From positions 10,602,001-10,666,000 of the forward strand of contig NZ_BJHV01000001.1 of NCBI RefSeq assembly GCF_005405925.1: a stretch of 64,000 bases of DNA, in the 5' to 3' direction. This DNA is from Streptomyces antimycoticus (GTDB taxonomy: Bacteria; Actinomycetota; Actinomycetes; Streptomycetales; Streptomycetaceae). This document shows, in pieces, positions 8,539 to 17,691 of this stretch. The notes below the pieces were generated by a model. That model saw only the letters and a list, made by a program, of their open reading frames with translations, was not told where the DNA came from and ran no database searches. The stretch's first letter is position 1. Each line of letters opens with the position of its first letter. Both the position numbers and the translations under genes were made by a program.

Positions 8539-9204
8539 TCATATCCGGAAGACACCGGGGCCAACCTCGCGAGACAACGCGCGTACCCGTTGAGCCATGC
8601 CGGAGGGCCATACAGTGCCGGATGCCCAGATGGCGCTGATTCCGTATACCTCGCCGGGTTCAATGCCGGTGAGGTCGGCAGCGGTCAAGTCGAGGACAGT
8701 CGCGCGGAGTACGGCTTGAAGTGACTGGCCGATTTCGCCCATGTGGGTTGCGGTGTTCTGCCCGGAGCTGTCGCGTACCGACATGGAGGCGCCGGACCAG
8801 GGACCCGCCTTCCGCAACGCCCGGGAGATGTAAGCGACCTCTCGGGCGAGCGCCCCGAGACCACCATCATCGAGAGCATCGCGGTCATGGACGCTGACGA
8901 ATCTGCCAAGCCGACTGTGCCCTCGGACACGCCCGCACGGTCCTACGTACAGGCGGCGGCTGATGCGGCGCAACTGGCGCGCTACTATCTTCGCCTGGTC
9001 GCGGGCCGCGTCAGTCCGGCTGCCACTGAGGTACGTCCGGGGGTCCCCCAGGGCGCTGACGAGCTGATCCAGGTCTGTCGTGGCCGCCGCGAGGTCGCGT
9101 ACGAGCAGCCCGGGGTTGCGACGTGCTAGGACACAGCGCAGCGGATACACGGGATCGGACATGGCCGAGATGATATTCACGCCGTTGGGGACCGGTCCCG
9201 GCAT
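8539..9204 (-). CDS. Hypothetical protein
   Basis: A 221-residue frame from the ATG at 9204 (or 179... from the in-frame ATG at 9162, giving 207 residues). It is rich in Arg and Ala with predicted helices, for example DAARDQAKIVARQLRRISRR and GGLGALAREVAYISRALRKA. The end GEIGQSLQAVLRATVLDLTA is amphipathic. No signal peptide, membrane segment or catalytic motif was noticed. GAGGG lies only three bases before the first ATG, so the start is uncertain. I do not recognise the family. Confidence 0.5.
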   Translation of the reverse strand: MPGPVPNGVNIISAMSDPVYPLRCVLARRNPGLLVRDLAAATTDLDQLVSALGDPRTYLSGSRTDAARDQAKIVARQLRRISRRLYVGPCGRVRGHSRLGRFVSVHDRDALDDGGLGALAREVAYISRALRKAGPWSGASMSVRDSSGQNTATHMGEIGQSLQAVLRATVLDLTAADLTGIEPGEVYGISAIWASGTVWPSGMAQRVRALSREVGPGVFRI

Positions 9205-9351
9205 CGACCCTCTGAGCTTGTTTTTATGATCTGAGGTCGAAATGGGCCTCGAACTAGGCCGCTCACCTGGGCGTTCGCCGGACGCTGGGGCGGCCTTTGT
9301 CTGATCATGTGCTCCGGCCAAGGTGTACCGATCAAGACGAAGGCCGTGTAG

Positions 9352-10796
9352 ATGAGTCTGCTGCCTGATCCCGGTCCCGGGAAGCGTTCGCGAAGGCGTC
9401 ACGCTTTTGGGACGAATTACTCGACTGCCTGACCGCGCGTGGGGACGAACTGTTCGAGCTGGTGGTGGAGTTGCTGTGCGCGGACGGTCCGGTGATCTCA
9501 CCGGTGGACCTGACACTCGTGGCCGAGCACCGCCGTGGGCACGGTGCGATGTACGAGGCGCTGAACCGCGGGAACGTCGACGTGTCCCGACTGCGGCAGG
9601 TGCTGGCCGGTCTGCCGATACCGCAGGCCGCCGACGGGCGCCTGGTGCTCGCGGTGGACATCAGTCACGGGCTCCGCCCGAACGCTCTGACCAGTGCGGA
9701 CCGGCTGTTCTGTCACGTCTACGGCCGCAACGGCCGCTCCTCTGACCAGTTCACCCCCGGCTGGCCGTACTCGTTCGTCGCCGCCTTGGAAACGGGCCGG
9801 ACCTCCTGGTGCCAGCCCCTGGACGCTGTCCGCCTCGGGCCCGAGGGCGATGTCGTCGAGGCCACTGCCGCCCAGGTCCGCCGGGTGGTCGAGGACCCGA
9901 TCGAGATGGACCGCTGGCACCTCGGAGACCGCGACATCCTCATCGTCTTCGACGCCGGATACGGTGCCCCGCGCATGTCTCATCTCCTGCGCGGGTTGCC
10001 GGTTGAGGTCCTCGGGCGGATGCGCTCGGACCGGGTCATGCGCAAGCCCGTCCCAGTGCCATGGATCTCCCCGCCCCAGGGCGGGCGGCCGCCGAAGCAC
10101 AGGCAAGGAGTTCCGCTTCGCCAAGCCGGACACCTGGGGCGAGCCGGACGCGGCAACCGTACAGGTCGGCGACCGGTACGGCACCACCCGCGCGATGGCC
10201 TGGGACCGCATCCACCCCCTCCTGACCACCCGCTCCGCGTGGATCGGCCACACCGGTGAACTTCCCTCCATCGAGGGCACGTTGATCCGCCTGGAGGTAG
10301 ACCACCTGCCCGGCGGGAGCGACCCGCTCCCGGTCTGGCTGTGGTCGTCCGCCACCGGCCTGAGCGGCGCGGATGTCGATGTGCGCTGGCAGGCGTTCCT
10401 GAGGAGATTCGACCTGGAGCACACGTTGCGCATGATCAAGCAGACCCTGGGCTGGACCCGCCCGAAGCTCCGCACTCCCGACGCCGGCGACCGCTGGACC
10501 TGGCTGATCATCGCCGCCCACACCCAGCTGCGGCTCCTCCGCCAGGCCGCCGCCGACCTACGGCGCCCCTGGGAGAAACCCGCCGAGCCCGGCCGGCTTA
10601 CCCCTGCCCGGATTCGCCGCGGGTTCCGGAACGTCCGCCCGCACCTCGTTTGCCCCACCCGTGCACCCGACCCCTCATGCCCCGGGCCCGGACGGCCGCT
10701 CGGCTCAGAGAACCGGCGGCCAGCCACCCGCTATGACGTGGGCAAGACCGTGAAACGGCCCGAGAGCATCACCGAACGAAACCGGCTCAGACCATG
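9352..10796 (+). pseudogene. DDE-superfamily transposase (IS701-like), two frame changes
   Basis: The reading continues across three frames. It starts MSLLPDPGPG, continues EAFAKASRFWDELLDCLTAR and RLVLAVDISHG (first Asp), then DILIVFDAGYGAPRMSHLL (second Asp). After a one-base shift near 10103 (CACAGGCAAG) it continues EFRFAKPDTWGEPDAATVQV and RRFDLEHTLRMIKQTLGW (acidic third residue). Total about 480 residues, near full length. The first shift near 9375 would be cured by one extra C in GGTCCCGGG. The copy may be dead, or intact with sequence errors. I could not define terminal repeats. Confidence 0.75.
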
Positions 10797-11015
10797 AAGG
10801 ACAAGATCAGAAGCTGTTTCTGATCACCTGGCGTGGTTCCCGCAGGTCATGGATTCGTCGCTTCGGGCGGATCCGCCCAAAGCTGGCGGTGACGTGGAAC
10901 GGCCCGGCGGGGGCGGCTTCCGTGGCGCGTTCAGGCTTTGATCGGTCCTGTTCTCTGCTGGGTCGGCGTCTATTCCCGGTCGGTGGCGAGGGCTCTGACC
11001 GGCGGGCGCGTGGGG

Positions 11016-11261
11016 ACACCACCGCACCGTAAGTGGAAGAAGAACGCCCCGGACTGGTGCGAGGAGATGCATGAGCGGCAGCGCAAGGCACATTCCTCGC
11101 GACGTATCCGGGTCGAGCACGGCATCGCCCACCTGAAGAACTGGCGGGCCCTTGCCCGCCACCTCGGCCGCCGCGAACGCATGAGCGACACCGTTCAGGC
11201 GGTCGCCGGCCTGCTGTCGCATCAGCGGACCGCGGACCTGAACCCGACACGGCAGGTGTGA
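11016..11261 (+). pseudogene. IS5-type (DDE_Tnp_4) transposase, C-terminal fragment
   Basis: About 81 residues: HRKWKKNAPDWCEEMHERQR, then SRRIRVEHGIAHLKNWRALA and RHLGRRERMSDTVQAVAGLL. The VEHGIAHLKNWR segment contains the last catalytic Glu of this transposase group. The rest of the protein is missing and the upstream sequence (10797-11015) is unrelated apart from a GGGCG-GATC-CGCCC hairpin at 10865-10878. Confidence 0.75.
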
Positions 11262-11756
11262 ACACCGAGCCCTGCCGAAGGCCTCGACGTCTCACCACCA
11301 ACCATGCACGAGCTCGTTAGCGGAAGAGACTGTTCGCCACCTCCCGTGCGAGCAACGTGACTACGGCGGGCACGATCACCTTGACCGCTCGTAGCGCCCA
11401 CCTCCGCGGCACCCCCCGATCCTGGAGCTGCTGGATCCCCTGCTTCTCGTTGCTCGGGCTATCCGACATCAGTTCCTTCTGGTGTGACCCTTGTGGGCTG
11501 AGTGCCGGGAACGTCCAAGGTCGGCCGGGCCCTGACCGTCACCTTCGTCGCTGCGATCCTGGGCGCGGGCGGCGTTTTCTACAACCTGGCGGTCCTGCTG
11601 GACTTCCAGGAGATCGACAGCACAGCGAAGCTCGACGCCAAATGTCGTGGAGTCGGTGGACTACCTGACCGGGCTCGGCGTGCGTGGGATGACGCTGTGC
11701 CCGACGCGGGTCTGTACCCTGTCCGTAACGGAAAAGGATCTGAAAATCGGCAACAG
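11262..11756. other. Region with a possible membrane-protein remnant
   Basis: From 11502 a plus-strand frame reads KVGRALTVTFVAAILGAGG, then VFYNLAVLLDFQEIDSTAKL, which looks like a genuine transmembrane N-terminus. After about 11640 the plausible reading moves to another frame (ESVDYLTGLGVRGMTLCP). I do not recognise it; it may be a fragment. Confidence 0.3.
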
Positions 11757-11793
11757 AAAAGGCTCACCGAAAACCGGCGAGCCTTTCTCGTTT
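11757..11793 (-). terminator. Rho-independent terminator
   Basis: AAAGGCTC-a-CCG (11758-11769) pairs with CGG-c-GAGCCTTT (11775-11786) around a short A-rich loop, with runs of T on both sides. Read on the minus strand it follows the stop of the secreted-protein gene by a few bases and ends in TTTT. Confidence 0.85.
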
Positions 11794-11798
11794 CTGGG

Positions 11799-12212
11799 TC
11801 AGGCGTGGCCCTGCTTCGAGGCGCAGAATTTCGGCGTCCCATTGGCGCCATTACGCAGACACGCCGTCACCGTCACCGTCACCCCTTCGGGGAAGTTGAC
11901 GTCGTCGGTGATCGCACAGTTGCCGTTGTCGCCGTCGGCGTCCTGGATCTCCCACCTGGTCCCCGAGTAGGTGATGAACGTCACCGCCCGATAGCCGTCC
12001 GTATCGTGGTCGCACGCGTTCCAGACTTCGGCTGAGCTGCTGGAGCTCTTGTCCCCGTTCCAGTTGGACATGCCGCCGGGGTTGTCGTCGGTCGTGTAGA
12101 CACTGACCTCTTCCGGTGCGGCCACGGCGGGGCCCTGCGCGAGAACCACCCCGGCCACGGTGAGCATGGAGACCAGAGCGGTGCCGACCGTCCGGCGAGA
12201 GATTCGAATCAT
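11799..12212 (-). CDS. Small secreted protein with four cysteines
   Basis: 137 residues with a clear Sec signal peptide: basic MIRISRRT, hydrophobic core VGTALVSMLTVAGVVLA, and probable cleavage after AVAA. The mature domain of about 105 residues contains four Cys (NACDHD, NGNCAIT, TACLRN, KFCASK), enough for two disulfides, plus an Asp-rich DDNPGGMSNWNGDKS segment. GGAAAG lies upstream of the ATG, and a strong terminator follows. I do not recognise the family; an extracellular inhibitor or binding domain is possible but unproven. Confidence 0.7.
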   Translation of the reverse strand: MIRISRRTVGTALVSMLTVAGVVLAQGPAVAAPEEVSVYTTDDNPGGMSNWNGDKSSSSSAEVWNACDHDTDGYRAVTFITYSGTRWEIQDADGDNGNCAITDDVNFPEGVTVTVTACLRNGANGTPKFCASKQGHA

Positions 12213-12566
12213 ATTCTTCTTTCCTTCCCGTTTTTGAATCAGCCATAGGCGTCTGAGCAGGCCGTGGCCCGGGCGGGCGGCGGGTTACCGCCGCGGCATC
12301 CGGAGCGCGGCTTCGAGGTGAATCCGCTGCGCGTTCTGGAAGAAAGGCATCGCTGGCACGGGCCAGTGTTCCGGATGTGGTCGACGGCGTGGAGATGGTG
12401 CTGGTGGGCACCTGAGGGAGCTGGGCGAGCTGTTCGCGGCCGCCGGCCAGTCAATTATTTTTCCTGCTGTCGGATTCTTTACGGTACGACTCGGCGTCAC
12501 GGCTGGAGCGGTCGAGAGTCCGTATCTGAGTCACCTACAGGATGCCGGGCGATCAGCGGGGCGTCG
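12213..12566. other. Intergenic region, nothing definite
   Basis: The region separates two minus-strand genes. A plus-strand frame through about 12400-12560 (HLRELGELFAAAGQSIIF) looks weakly protein-like, but has no start signal and no recognised family. Confidence 0.3.
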
Positions 12567-13583
12567 TTAGCGCTGAGTCCTCGATTGGCTTGGAGATGCG
12601 TCTACTCGGACTGAAGCGTCTGCTTGGTTCCGGTAGGCGCTGGGTGGCATGCCGTAGGCGGCGCGGAAGGCTCGGGTGAAGTCGGCAGCGCGGGGGAAGC
12701 CCCAGCGGGCGGCGATGGAGTGGATGGGGGTGGTGCGCAGAGCCGGGTCGGCGAGGCCGCGGCGGGCGTGGTCCAGGCGCTGGTGGCGTATCCAGGCTGC
12801 GATCGTCTCCCCTTCGTACTGGAAGAGGCGGTGCAGGTAGCTGGTGGAGATGTGGTGCGCGGCGGCAATGCTGCGCGGGGTCAGTTGCGGGTCGTGCAGG
12901 TGTTGCTGGACGAAGGCACGGATGCGTAGGACGAGCGCCTGTCGGTGGGTGTCCGGTGGGAGCGCGTTGTCCGAGTCCAGGGTATGGGCAATCAGTGCGG
13001 ACAACAGGTCGACCACGACAGTCCCGAGCCGGGGTCCATCGGACGGTTGGTACGAATCCGTGCCTCTCGCCAGCTGGGTGAGCAGTTGTGCCAGCAGGGA
13101 GCCGAAACCGTCCCGCGCTGACAGCCGCAGCTGGGCCGCCTGGTCTAGCTGGTTCCGGGGCAGTGGCAGCAGTGCTTTGGGGACCTCCAGCCCAATTCCC
13201 GTGTGCAGGCTGGCGTCGTCACCCCCGTGGATGTCGACGGGCCGCGAGGTGTCGACGACGCACAGGTTGTCCGGGCCGTACACGGCCTCCTCCTTACCCC
13301 GGACGGCGCGCAGCGCCCCGCTCAAAGGCAGCGAGATGTGCAGCCCTTCGGGATCGGACTGCCGGATCAGTTTCGGCGTCCGCCGAAAGCACACTGGCTG
13401 GAAGGTCGTCGGCCACACCGATACAGCACCGAGGTCCAGCACGCGCTGTGAAGCCCGAAAATCCGCCCGGTGGTCACTGCGCAGCTCCAGTGGTGCATGC
13501 GTTTGACCGACCAGTTCACGCCAGCAGTCGAACCGGTCCACCGGGGCCAAGTCCGCACTGCGGAATACTCTTTCGATCAGCAT
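12567..13583 (-). CDS. AraC-family transcriptional regulator
   Basis: 338 residues. The N-terminal half is the AraC-binding-like (cupin-type) sensor typical of this actinobacterial group, starting with DLAPVDRFDCWRELVGQTHA and PLSGALRAVRGKEEAVYGPD. The C-terminal two-HTH domain has LTPRSIAAAHHISTSYLHRL, then IHSIAARWGFPRAADFTRAF and the YGMPPSAYR ending. A GGGAGGAC ribosome site lies five bases before the ATG. No obvious target gene is adjacent, as both sides hold remnants. Effector unknown. Confidence 0.88.
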   Translation of the reverse strand: MLIERVFRSADLAPVDRFDCWRELVGQTHAPLELRSDHRADFRASQRVLDLGAVSVWPTTFQPVCFRRTPKLIRQSDPEGLHISLPLSGALRAVRGKEEAVYGPDNLCVVDTSRPVDIHGGDDASLHTGIGLEVPKALLPLPRNQLDQAAQLRLSARDGFGSLLAQLLTQLARGTDSYQPSDGPRLGTVVVDLLSALIAHTLDSDNALPPDTHRQALVLRIRAFVQQHLHDPQLTPRSIAAAHHISTSYLHRLFQYEGETIAAWIRHQRLDHARRGLADPALRTTPIHSIAARWGFPRAADFTRAFRAAYGMPPSAYRNQADASVRVDASPSQSRTQR

Positions 13584-13826
13584 CTCGCGTCCTCCCCGTC
13601 TTGCGAGTCCCTGGACGATTTGCCTCTTGCCACTCGATGAGGGCTAGGCGGGAGTACACCACCCACAGATACACATCTGATGAATGCCCTGGCGGAGGCG
13701 GCTGCTGGTTTTGTTGATGAAACCTGAGTTCTGGCACAGATCTTGGGAAGTGGTCGCAGAGGGGTCACCGCGGTGTTCGATTACGGGACTCGGTTCGTGT
13801 GAGACCGCGACTTCTGAGAATCGTTT

Positions 13827-14060
13827 GTGACAGCATTCGTGGGCATGGCGGCCCCTCACGAGGCATTTCCGAGTGACGCCGACGTCGTCGAGACGGTGAA
13901 GGACACCTACCGGAGCACCAACCCGATGCAGCGGGTGGGGACGTCCGAGGAGGTGTCCGCCGCGGTGGCGTACTTGGCGTTCAGTACGACCTTCTCGACG
14001 GGAACCGAGTTCCCTGTCGACGGAGGGCTTCGCAACTCTAGGTGCCCTGACCGCACATAG
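13827..14060 (+). pseudogene. Short-chain dehydrogenase, C-terminal fragment
   Basis: Only the end of an SDR fold is present: DVVETVKDTYRSTNPMQRVG, TSEEVSAAVAYLAFS and the C-terminal cofactor-region motif GTEFPVDGG. The Rossmann glycine motif and the Tyr-Lys catalytic pair are absent, so it is a remnant. The adjacent sequence on the left (13584-13826) is unassigned. Confidence 0.7.
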
Positions 14061-14071
14061 TCGCCGGGTGT

Positions 14072-14690
14072 TCAGGCCGCGGTGGCGAGGGGGCGTCCAG
14101 CCCAGCGGATGCTCTTCTCGCTGCGGATGCGGGCGCGTTCCTTGCGTTCGGCGGTTCGGCGGCCAGGAGGTCCGGGTGGCGGGCGTTGGCGTTGCGCCAG
14201 CGCAGGTAGGTGTGCAGGGCCCGGGTCTGAGCCGTGTGATGGGGGTGGTTCGAGTTGGCGATGATGAATTGCCGCAGCGGTCCGAAGTGGGCCTCGATCC
14301 GGTTGGCCCCAGGAGGCATAGGTCGGGGTGAAGCACAGCCCGACCTTGTTCTTCTTCGCCCAGCGGCGGACGTCGGCGCCTTTGTGGGCGGACAGGTTGT
14401 CCGTGATCACGCAGAGGGGTGCGCCGTCGGGCCGTGCGGCGCGGATCGACTTCGGCGCGGCCGGCGTGTTCGCGGCACCTTTACGGCGGCGGTTGACGCC
14501 TCACAAGGTGTCATCGCCGATCGAGTAGCAGCCGTGAAAGTAGCGCACCCCGTGGGTGCGGTGGTTTGCCGCGGGTGGGCCGGATGCCGAGTGGCCCGAA
14601 CTCGTCGGACGCGAAATACACGGTCCGGGTAACGCTCCAGTACCTCCTCGATGCGGTCCAGCTTGGCATCCATTGTCTGGCGCGGGGAAT
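14072..14690 (-). pseudogene. IS630-family transposase, decayed
   Basis: The DDE part of an IS630 transposase can be read by switching frames: FDAKLDRIEEVLERYPDRVF-like start, then DEFGPLGIRPT (first Asp), ITDNLSAHKGADVRRWAKKN (second Asp), CFTPTYASWGQP, IEAHFGPLRQFIIANSNHPH (last Glu) and RALHTYLRWRNANARHPD, ending ERKERARIRSEKSIRW and GRPLATAA. At least three frame changes occur and the N-terminal HTH half is missing. Confidence 0.75.
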
Positions 14691-14709
14691 CCGACCTGAC
14701 GGAACGTCA

Positions 14710-14925
14710 GGATTCAACGAGGAACTCCGACGGCTTGGCCAACGGGTTGCCGCCGCCACGATCCCGCACGTTTTGTGCGGCCCCGGTCCACCGCGCACCG
14801 CAGCGAGCAAGCAGCAGACCTGGCGTTCCCTCCTCCGCTTCCAGGCCCACACGCTGCTCTCCTGCGATCGCATGCACATGGAGACCGTCTTCCTCAGACG
14901 TCTCCGCGGGGCTGGGGGTTTGGGC
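14710..14925 (+). pseudogene. Integrase-catalytic-domain transposase fragment (IS3/IS481 type)
   Basis: A short plus-strand stretch reads FNEELRRLGQRVAAATIPHV, then QTWRSLLRFQAHTLLSCDRM and HMETVFLRRL. It corresponds to the HTH-to-catalytic junction of rve-type transposases, with the first Asp (CD) of the DDE triad. Both ends are missing. It overlaps the region just upstream of the IS630 remnant on the other strand. Confidence 0.55.
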
Positions 14926-15114
14926 GCCCCGGCGAGGGTCCCTCATGACCTGACCCTCGCGGCGGACAGGGGCGGGCCTGACGCATCGAGGCCGTGACAT
15001 GGGATGTGTTCATTCGAGCGCAGTCGGATCACCAGCTATGGATCGGGCGGCAGGAACGCGCTTTCGCAGGTGACGGCCGAAGGGTGTGGCCATCGGCGGG
15101 ATGGATGCCCATGA

Positions 15115-15150
15115 AGGACTTCCCTTCCCTTTCGGAACATGGGAGGTCCT
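15115..15150. promoter_or_regulatory. Inverted repeat upstream of GntR gene
   Basis: AGGACTTCCC (15115-15124) and GGGAGGTCCT (15141-15150) pair with one mismatch across 16 bases, about 40 bases before the GntR start. It could be the regulator's own operator. Confidence 0.4.
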
Positions 15151-15191
15151 GTTAGCGTGACATGCGCGAGCAGGGAGTGTGGAGTCCGCCT

Positions 15192-15914
15192 ATGTCATTG
15201 ACCGACAAGGCAATCGCCCGCATCAGGGAGCTGATCCAGTCCGGCGAACTGCCGCCGGGCGCCAAGCTGCCGCCCGAGCAGCAGCTGGCCACGGAGCTCG
15301 GTCTGTCCAGGAACCTGATGCGTGAGGCGGTCAGAGCGCTTGTGGTCGCGCGGGTCCTGGATGTCAGGCGGGGCGACGGGACCTATGTGACGAGTCTGGA
15401 GCCCGCGCTGCTGCTCGAGGGGCTGGGCTCGGCGGTGGAATTGCTCCACGGGGACACCCTGCTGGAACTGACCGAAGTGCGCAGGCTCTTCGAGCCCATT
15501 GCCACAAGCCTTGCCGCCACCCGGATCTCCGACGACGACCTCGTCGGGGTCAGGCACCACCTTGACGCGATGAAGGCCGCCCGCGACGATGTCGAGCTGC
15601 TCAACGAGCACGACGCCGCCTTCCACAAGGCGGTGATCGCAGCCGCCGGGAACAGCACGCTGGCGACCCTGCTGGAGGGTATCTCCAGCCGCACTGTGCG
15701 CGGCCGGGTCTGGCGCGGCATGGTCGACGACCACGCCGGTGACCGGACCATCGCCGAGCACGAGGCGATCTACGCCGCACTGCTGCGCAGGGACTCCGCA
15801 CTGGCCGAGGCCGCGGCGCTGATGCATGTGAGCACGACGGAGCAGTGGCTGCGTCAGCACCTGGACCGCGACGAGACCGCAGGCCGACCGGGACCGGCCG
15901 GCGACGAGACCTAA
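15192..15914 (+). CDS. GntR/FadR-family transcriptional regulator
   Basis: About 240 residues. The winged HTH begins TDKAIARIRELIQSGELPPG, followed by KLPPEQQLATELGLSRNLMR and the wing DVRRGDGTYV. The FCD effector domain has ELTEVRRLFEPIATSLAA, then LNEHDAAFHKAVIAAAGNS (metal/ligand His) and HEAIYAALLRRDSALAEAAA. I chose the ATG at 15192, with GGAG seven bases upstream; an ATG at 15162 is also in frame. It faces the GH43/GH27/GH54 genes and could control sugar-acid or pectin/arabinan use, but that is only positional inference. Confidence 0.88.
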   Translation: MSLTDKAIARIRELIQSGELPPGAKLPPEQQLATELGLSRNLMREAVRALVVARVLDVRRGDGTYVTSLEPALLLEGLGSAVELLHGDTLLELTEVRRLFEPIATSLAATRISDDDLVGVRHHLDAMKAARDDVELLNEHDAAFHKAVIAAAGNSTLATLLEGISSRTVRGRVWRGMVDDHAGDRTIAEHEAIYAALLRRDSALAEAAALMHVSTTEQWLRQHLDRDETAGRPGPAGDET

Positions 15915-16043
15915 GGGCGGAGTGGCGCCGTACGAGAGTGACTGGACCGCTCCGACGCCACCGGATTGTCACGTCTCAGACGTGATGATGTGCCGGGGAA
16001 CATGCCTCGGTCATGCGGCGGAAGCGGTGAAGGAGCACGCCGC

Positions 16044-16160
16044 CATGTCCGGGCCATCCGGGAGGGCGACCCGGAGGCGGCGGCCGAGGCCGCCATGGTT
16101 CACCTGGACAACACGCTCGATGACTACCGCCGCGAGATCCAGCGCAGAGTATTCGGCTGA
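16044..16160 (+). pseudogene. GntR (FCD) regulator, C-terminal fragment
   Basis: RAIREGDPEAAAEAAMVHLD then NTLDDYRREIQRRVFG is the ending expected of a FadR/FCD-type regulator. Nothing of the HTH remains. It differs from the end of the intact GntR gene just upstream, so it comes from a second regulator. Confidence 0.6.
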
Positions 16161-16254
16161 TCCGCGGAAACCGGTGCCGTCCCGGCGGGGCCGACGCGCC
16201 CACCGCTACCACGACGAGGCAGTCGCGCGGCGGGGCCTGACGGCGCGTCAACCA

Positions 16255-17691
16255 TCACCCGCCTGGCCCTCCCGGCAGGGCAGTGGTGGCGCCGGCGGTG
16301 AACCGCCACCAGTCCGCGTTGACCAGGTAGCCGCTGCCGCCCGTGAACCGAAGATACAGGTCCTGCGTGCCTGTGGCGCCACTGACCGGGCAGGACACCG
16401 TCGTCCAGGTCTGCCAGCCGCCGGTGTTCGGCACGCCGCACCGGCCCACGACCGCTCCGTTGGGGCCGCCCAGACGCAGTTCGATGGTGCTGCCGCCGGT
16501 CGCCGAGGCCACGCGTGCGGTGAAGGAGGACGGACCCGCGCCGAAAGCGACCCCCTTGACCTTGATGTAGTCGCCGTTCTCGGTGTACCCGACGTTCATG
16601 CCCCCCTCGCTGGACGGCTCCGTCTCGATCCCGGATTCCCAGGCGATCGTTTCGGCCTCCTGGCGGATGTATGGGTCGAGCGTGCCGACCTGGGACGCCC
16701 CCGTACTGGTCATGTTGATCGTCGGGATGGTGCCGTCGGGGTTGTAGGAGAACTTCTCCACCCCGACCGAGCGGGTGTAGCCGCTCCCGCCCGGAAGCGC
16801 GCCGTTGTGGTAAAAGAAATATGAACCGCCCTTGAAGTCGACGATGCCCGGGTGGTTGGTGAAGCTGGAGCCCTGCGTGGGCATGATCGTTCCGCGGTAG
16901 GTCCACGGTCCGGTCGGGCCGGGGGCGGTGGAGTAGGCGATGAACTCCGAGCAGCACTTGGCGGCATACACGATGTAGTACAGGCCGCCTCGTTTGTAGA
17001 ACCAGGGCCCTTCCTCGAACAGTGTGGGCCGGTTGGGATCACCGGTGCGGGTGCCGAAGCCCGCCGTGGTGAGCGGGATCTTGGCCGGGCTGCCGGAGTA
17101 GGAAATCATGTCGGAGTTCAGCCTGACGTACCAGAGGTTCGGGTTGCCCCAGTACAGATACGCCTGTCCGTCGTCGTCGATGAAGACGGTCGGGTCGAAC
17201 TCGCCGTTCCCCACCAGCGGGTGGCCGAGGGCGTCGCGGAACGGTCCGGTCGGGCTGTCCGACACCGCCACGCCGATGGCCATGCGGCCGGTCGCGCGCT
17301 CCGTTGTCGGCACGTACCAGTAGAACTTTCCGTTGCGGTTGACGACCTGGCCCGCCCACGCGTTGGCGGACGCCCAGCTGAAGGAGGCCACACTGAGCGG
17401 GGAGCCGTGGTCGGTCCAGTTGACCATGTCGGCGGAGGACCACACCCGCCACTCTTTCATGGTGTAGTTGGTCGAGTTGTCCTCATCGTGCCCGGTGTAG
17501 AGGTAGACGCGGCCGTCATGGACCAAAGGCGCGGGGTCGGCGGTGTAGATGTGCTGAACGATCGGGTTGTCCGCCCTGGCCTCCGTGGGAGACACCGCGG
17601 CGGGCACGAGGACGACTGCCAGCAGGAGACTCGCCGCCCAGGCGACCGCTCGCGTGAGTCTGGTACGAGTGGGTTGTGGTCGTCTCCTCAT
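16255..17691 (-). CDS. Secreted GH43 glycosidase with C-terminal CBM6
   Basis: 478 residues. Signal peptide with basic start and core AVAWAASLLLAVVLVPAAV, cleaved near ARA. The GH43 five-bladed propeller shows the expected acids: base Asp in YTADPAPLV, the modulating Asp in GEFDPTVFIDDDGQAYLYWG, and the acid Glu in LFEEGPWFYKR. After about residue 340 a CBM6 follows (EAETIAWESG to LVNADWWRF). The probable activity is an exo-acting beta-xylosidase or alpha-L-arabinofuranosidase on hemicellulose; the subfamily cannot be fixed by eye. The ATG overlaps the GH27 stop (ATGA), with GAGGTGG upstream, so the two are translationally coupled. Confidence 0.88.
   Translation of the reverse strand: MRRRPQPTRTRLTRAVAWAASLLLAVVLVPAAVSPTEARADNPIVQHIYTADPAPLVHDGRVYLYTGHDEDNSTNYTMKEWRVWSSADMVNWTDHGSPLSVASFSWASANAWAGQVVNRNGKFYWYVPTTERATGRMAIGVAVSDSPTGPFRDALGHPLVGNGEFDPTVFIDDDGQAYLYWGNPNLWYVRLNSDMISYSGSPAKIPLTTAGFGTRTGDPNRPTLFEEGPWFYKRGGLYYIVYAAKCCSEFIAYSTAPGPTGPWTYRGTIMPTQGSSFTNHPGIVDFKGGSYFFYHNGALPGGSGYTRSVGVEKFSYNPDGTIPTINMTSTGASQVGTLDPYIRQEAETIAWESGIETEPSSEGGMNVGYTENGDYIKVKGVAFGAGPSSFTARVASATGGSTIELRLGGPNGAVVGRCGVPNTGGWQTWTTVSCPVSGATGTQDLYLRFTGGSGYLVNADWWRFTAGATTALPGGPGG

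Noticed and set aside
10797..11015. Terminator or regulatory role for the GGGCG-GATC-CGCCC hairpin at 10865
   Set aside because: It is short, lies in IS debris, and no intact gene ends or starts beside it.
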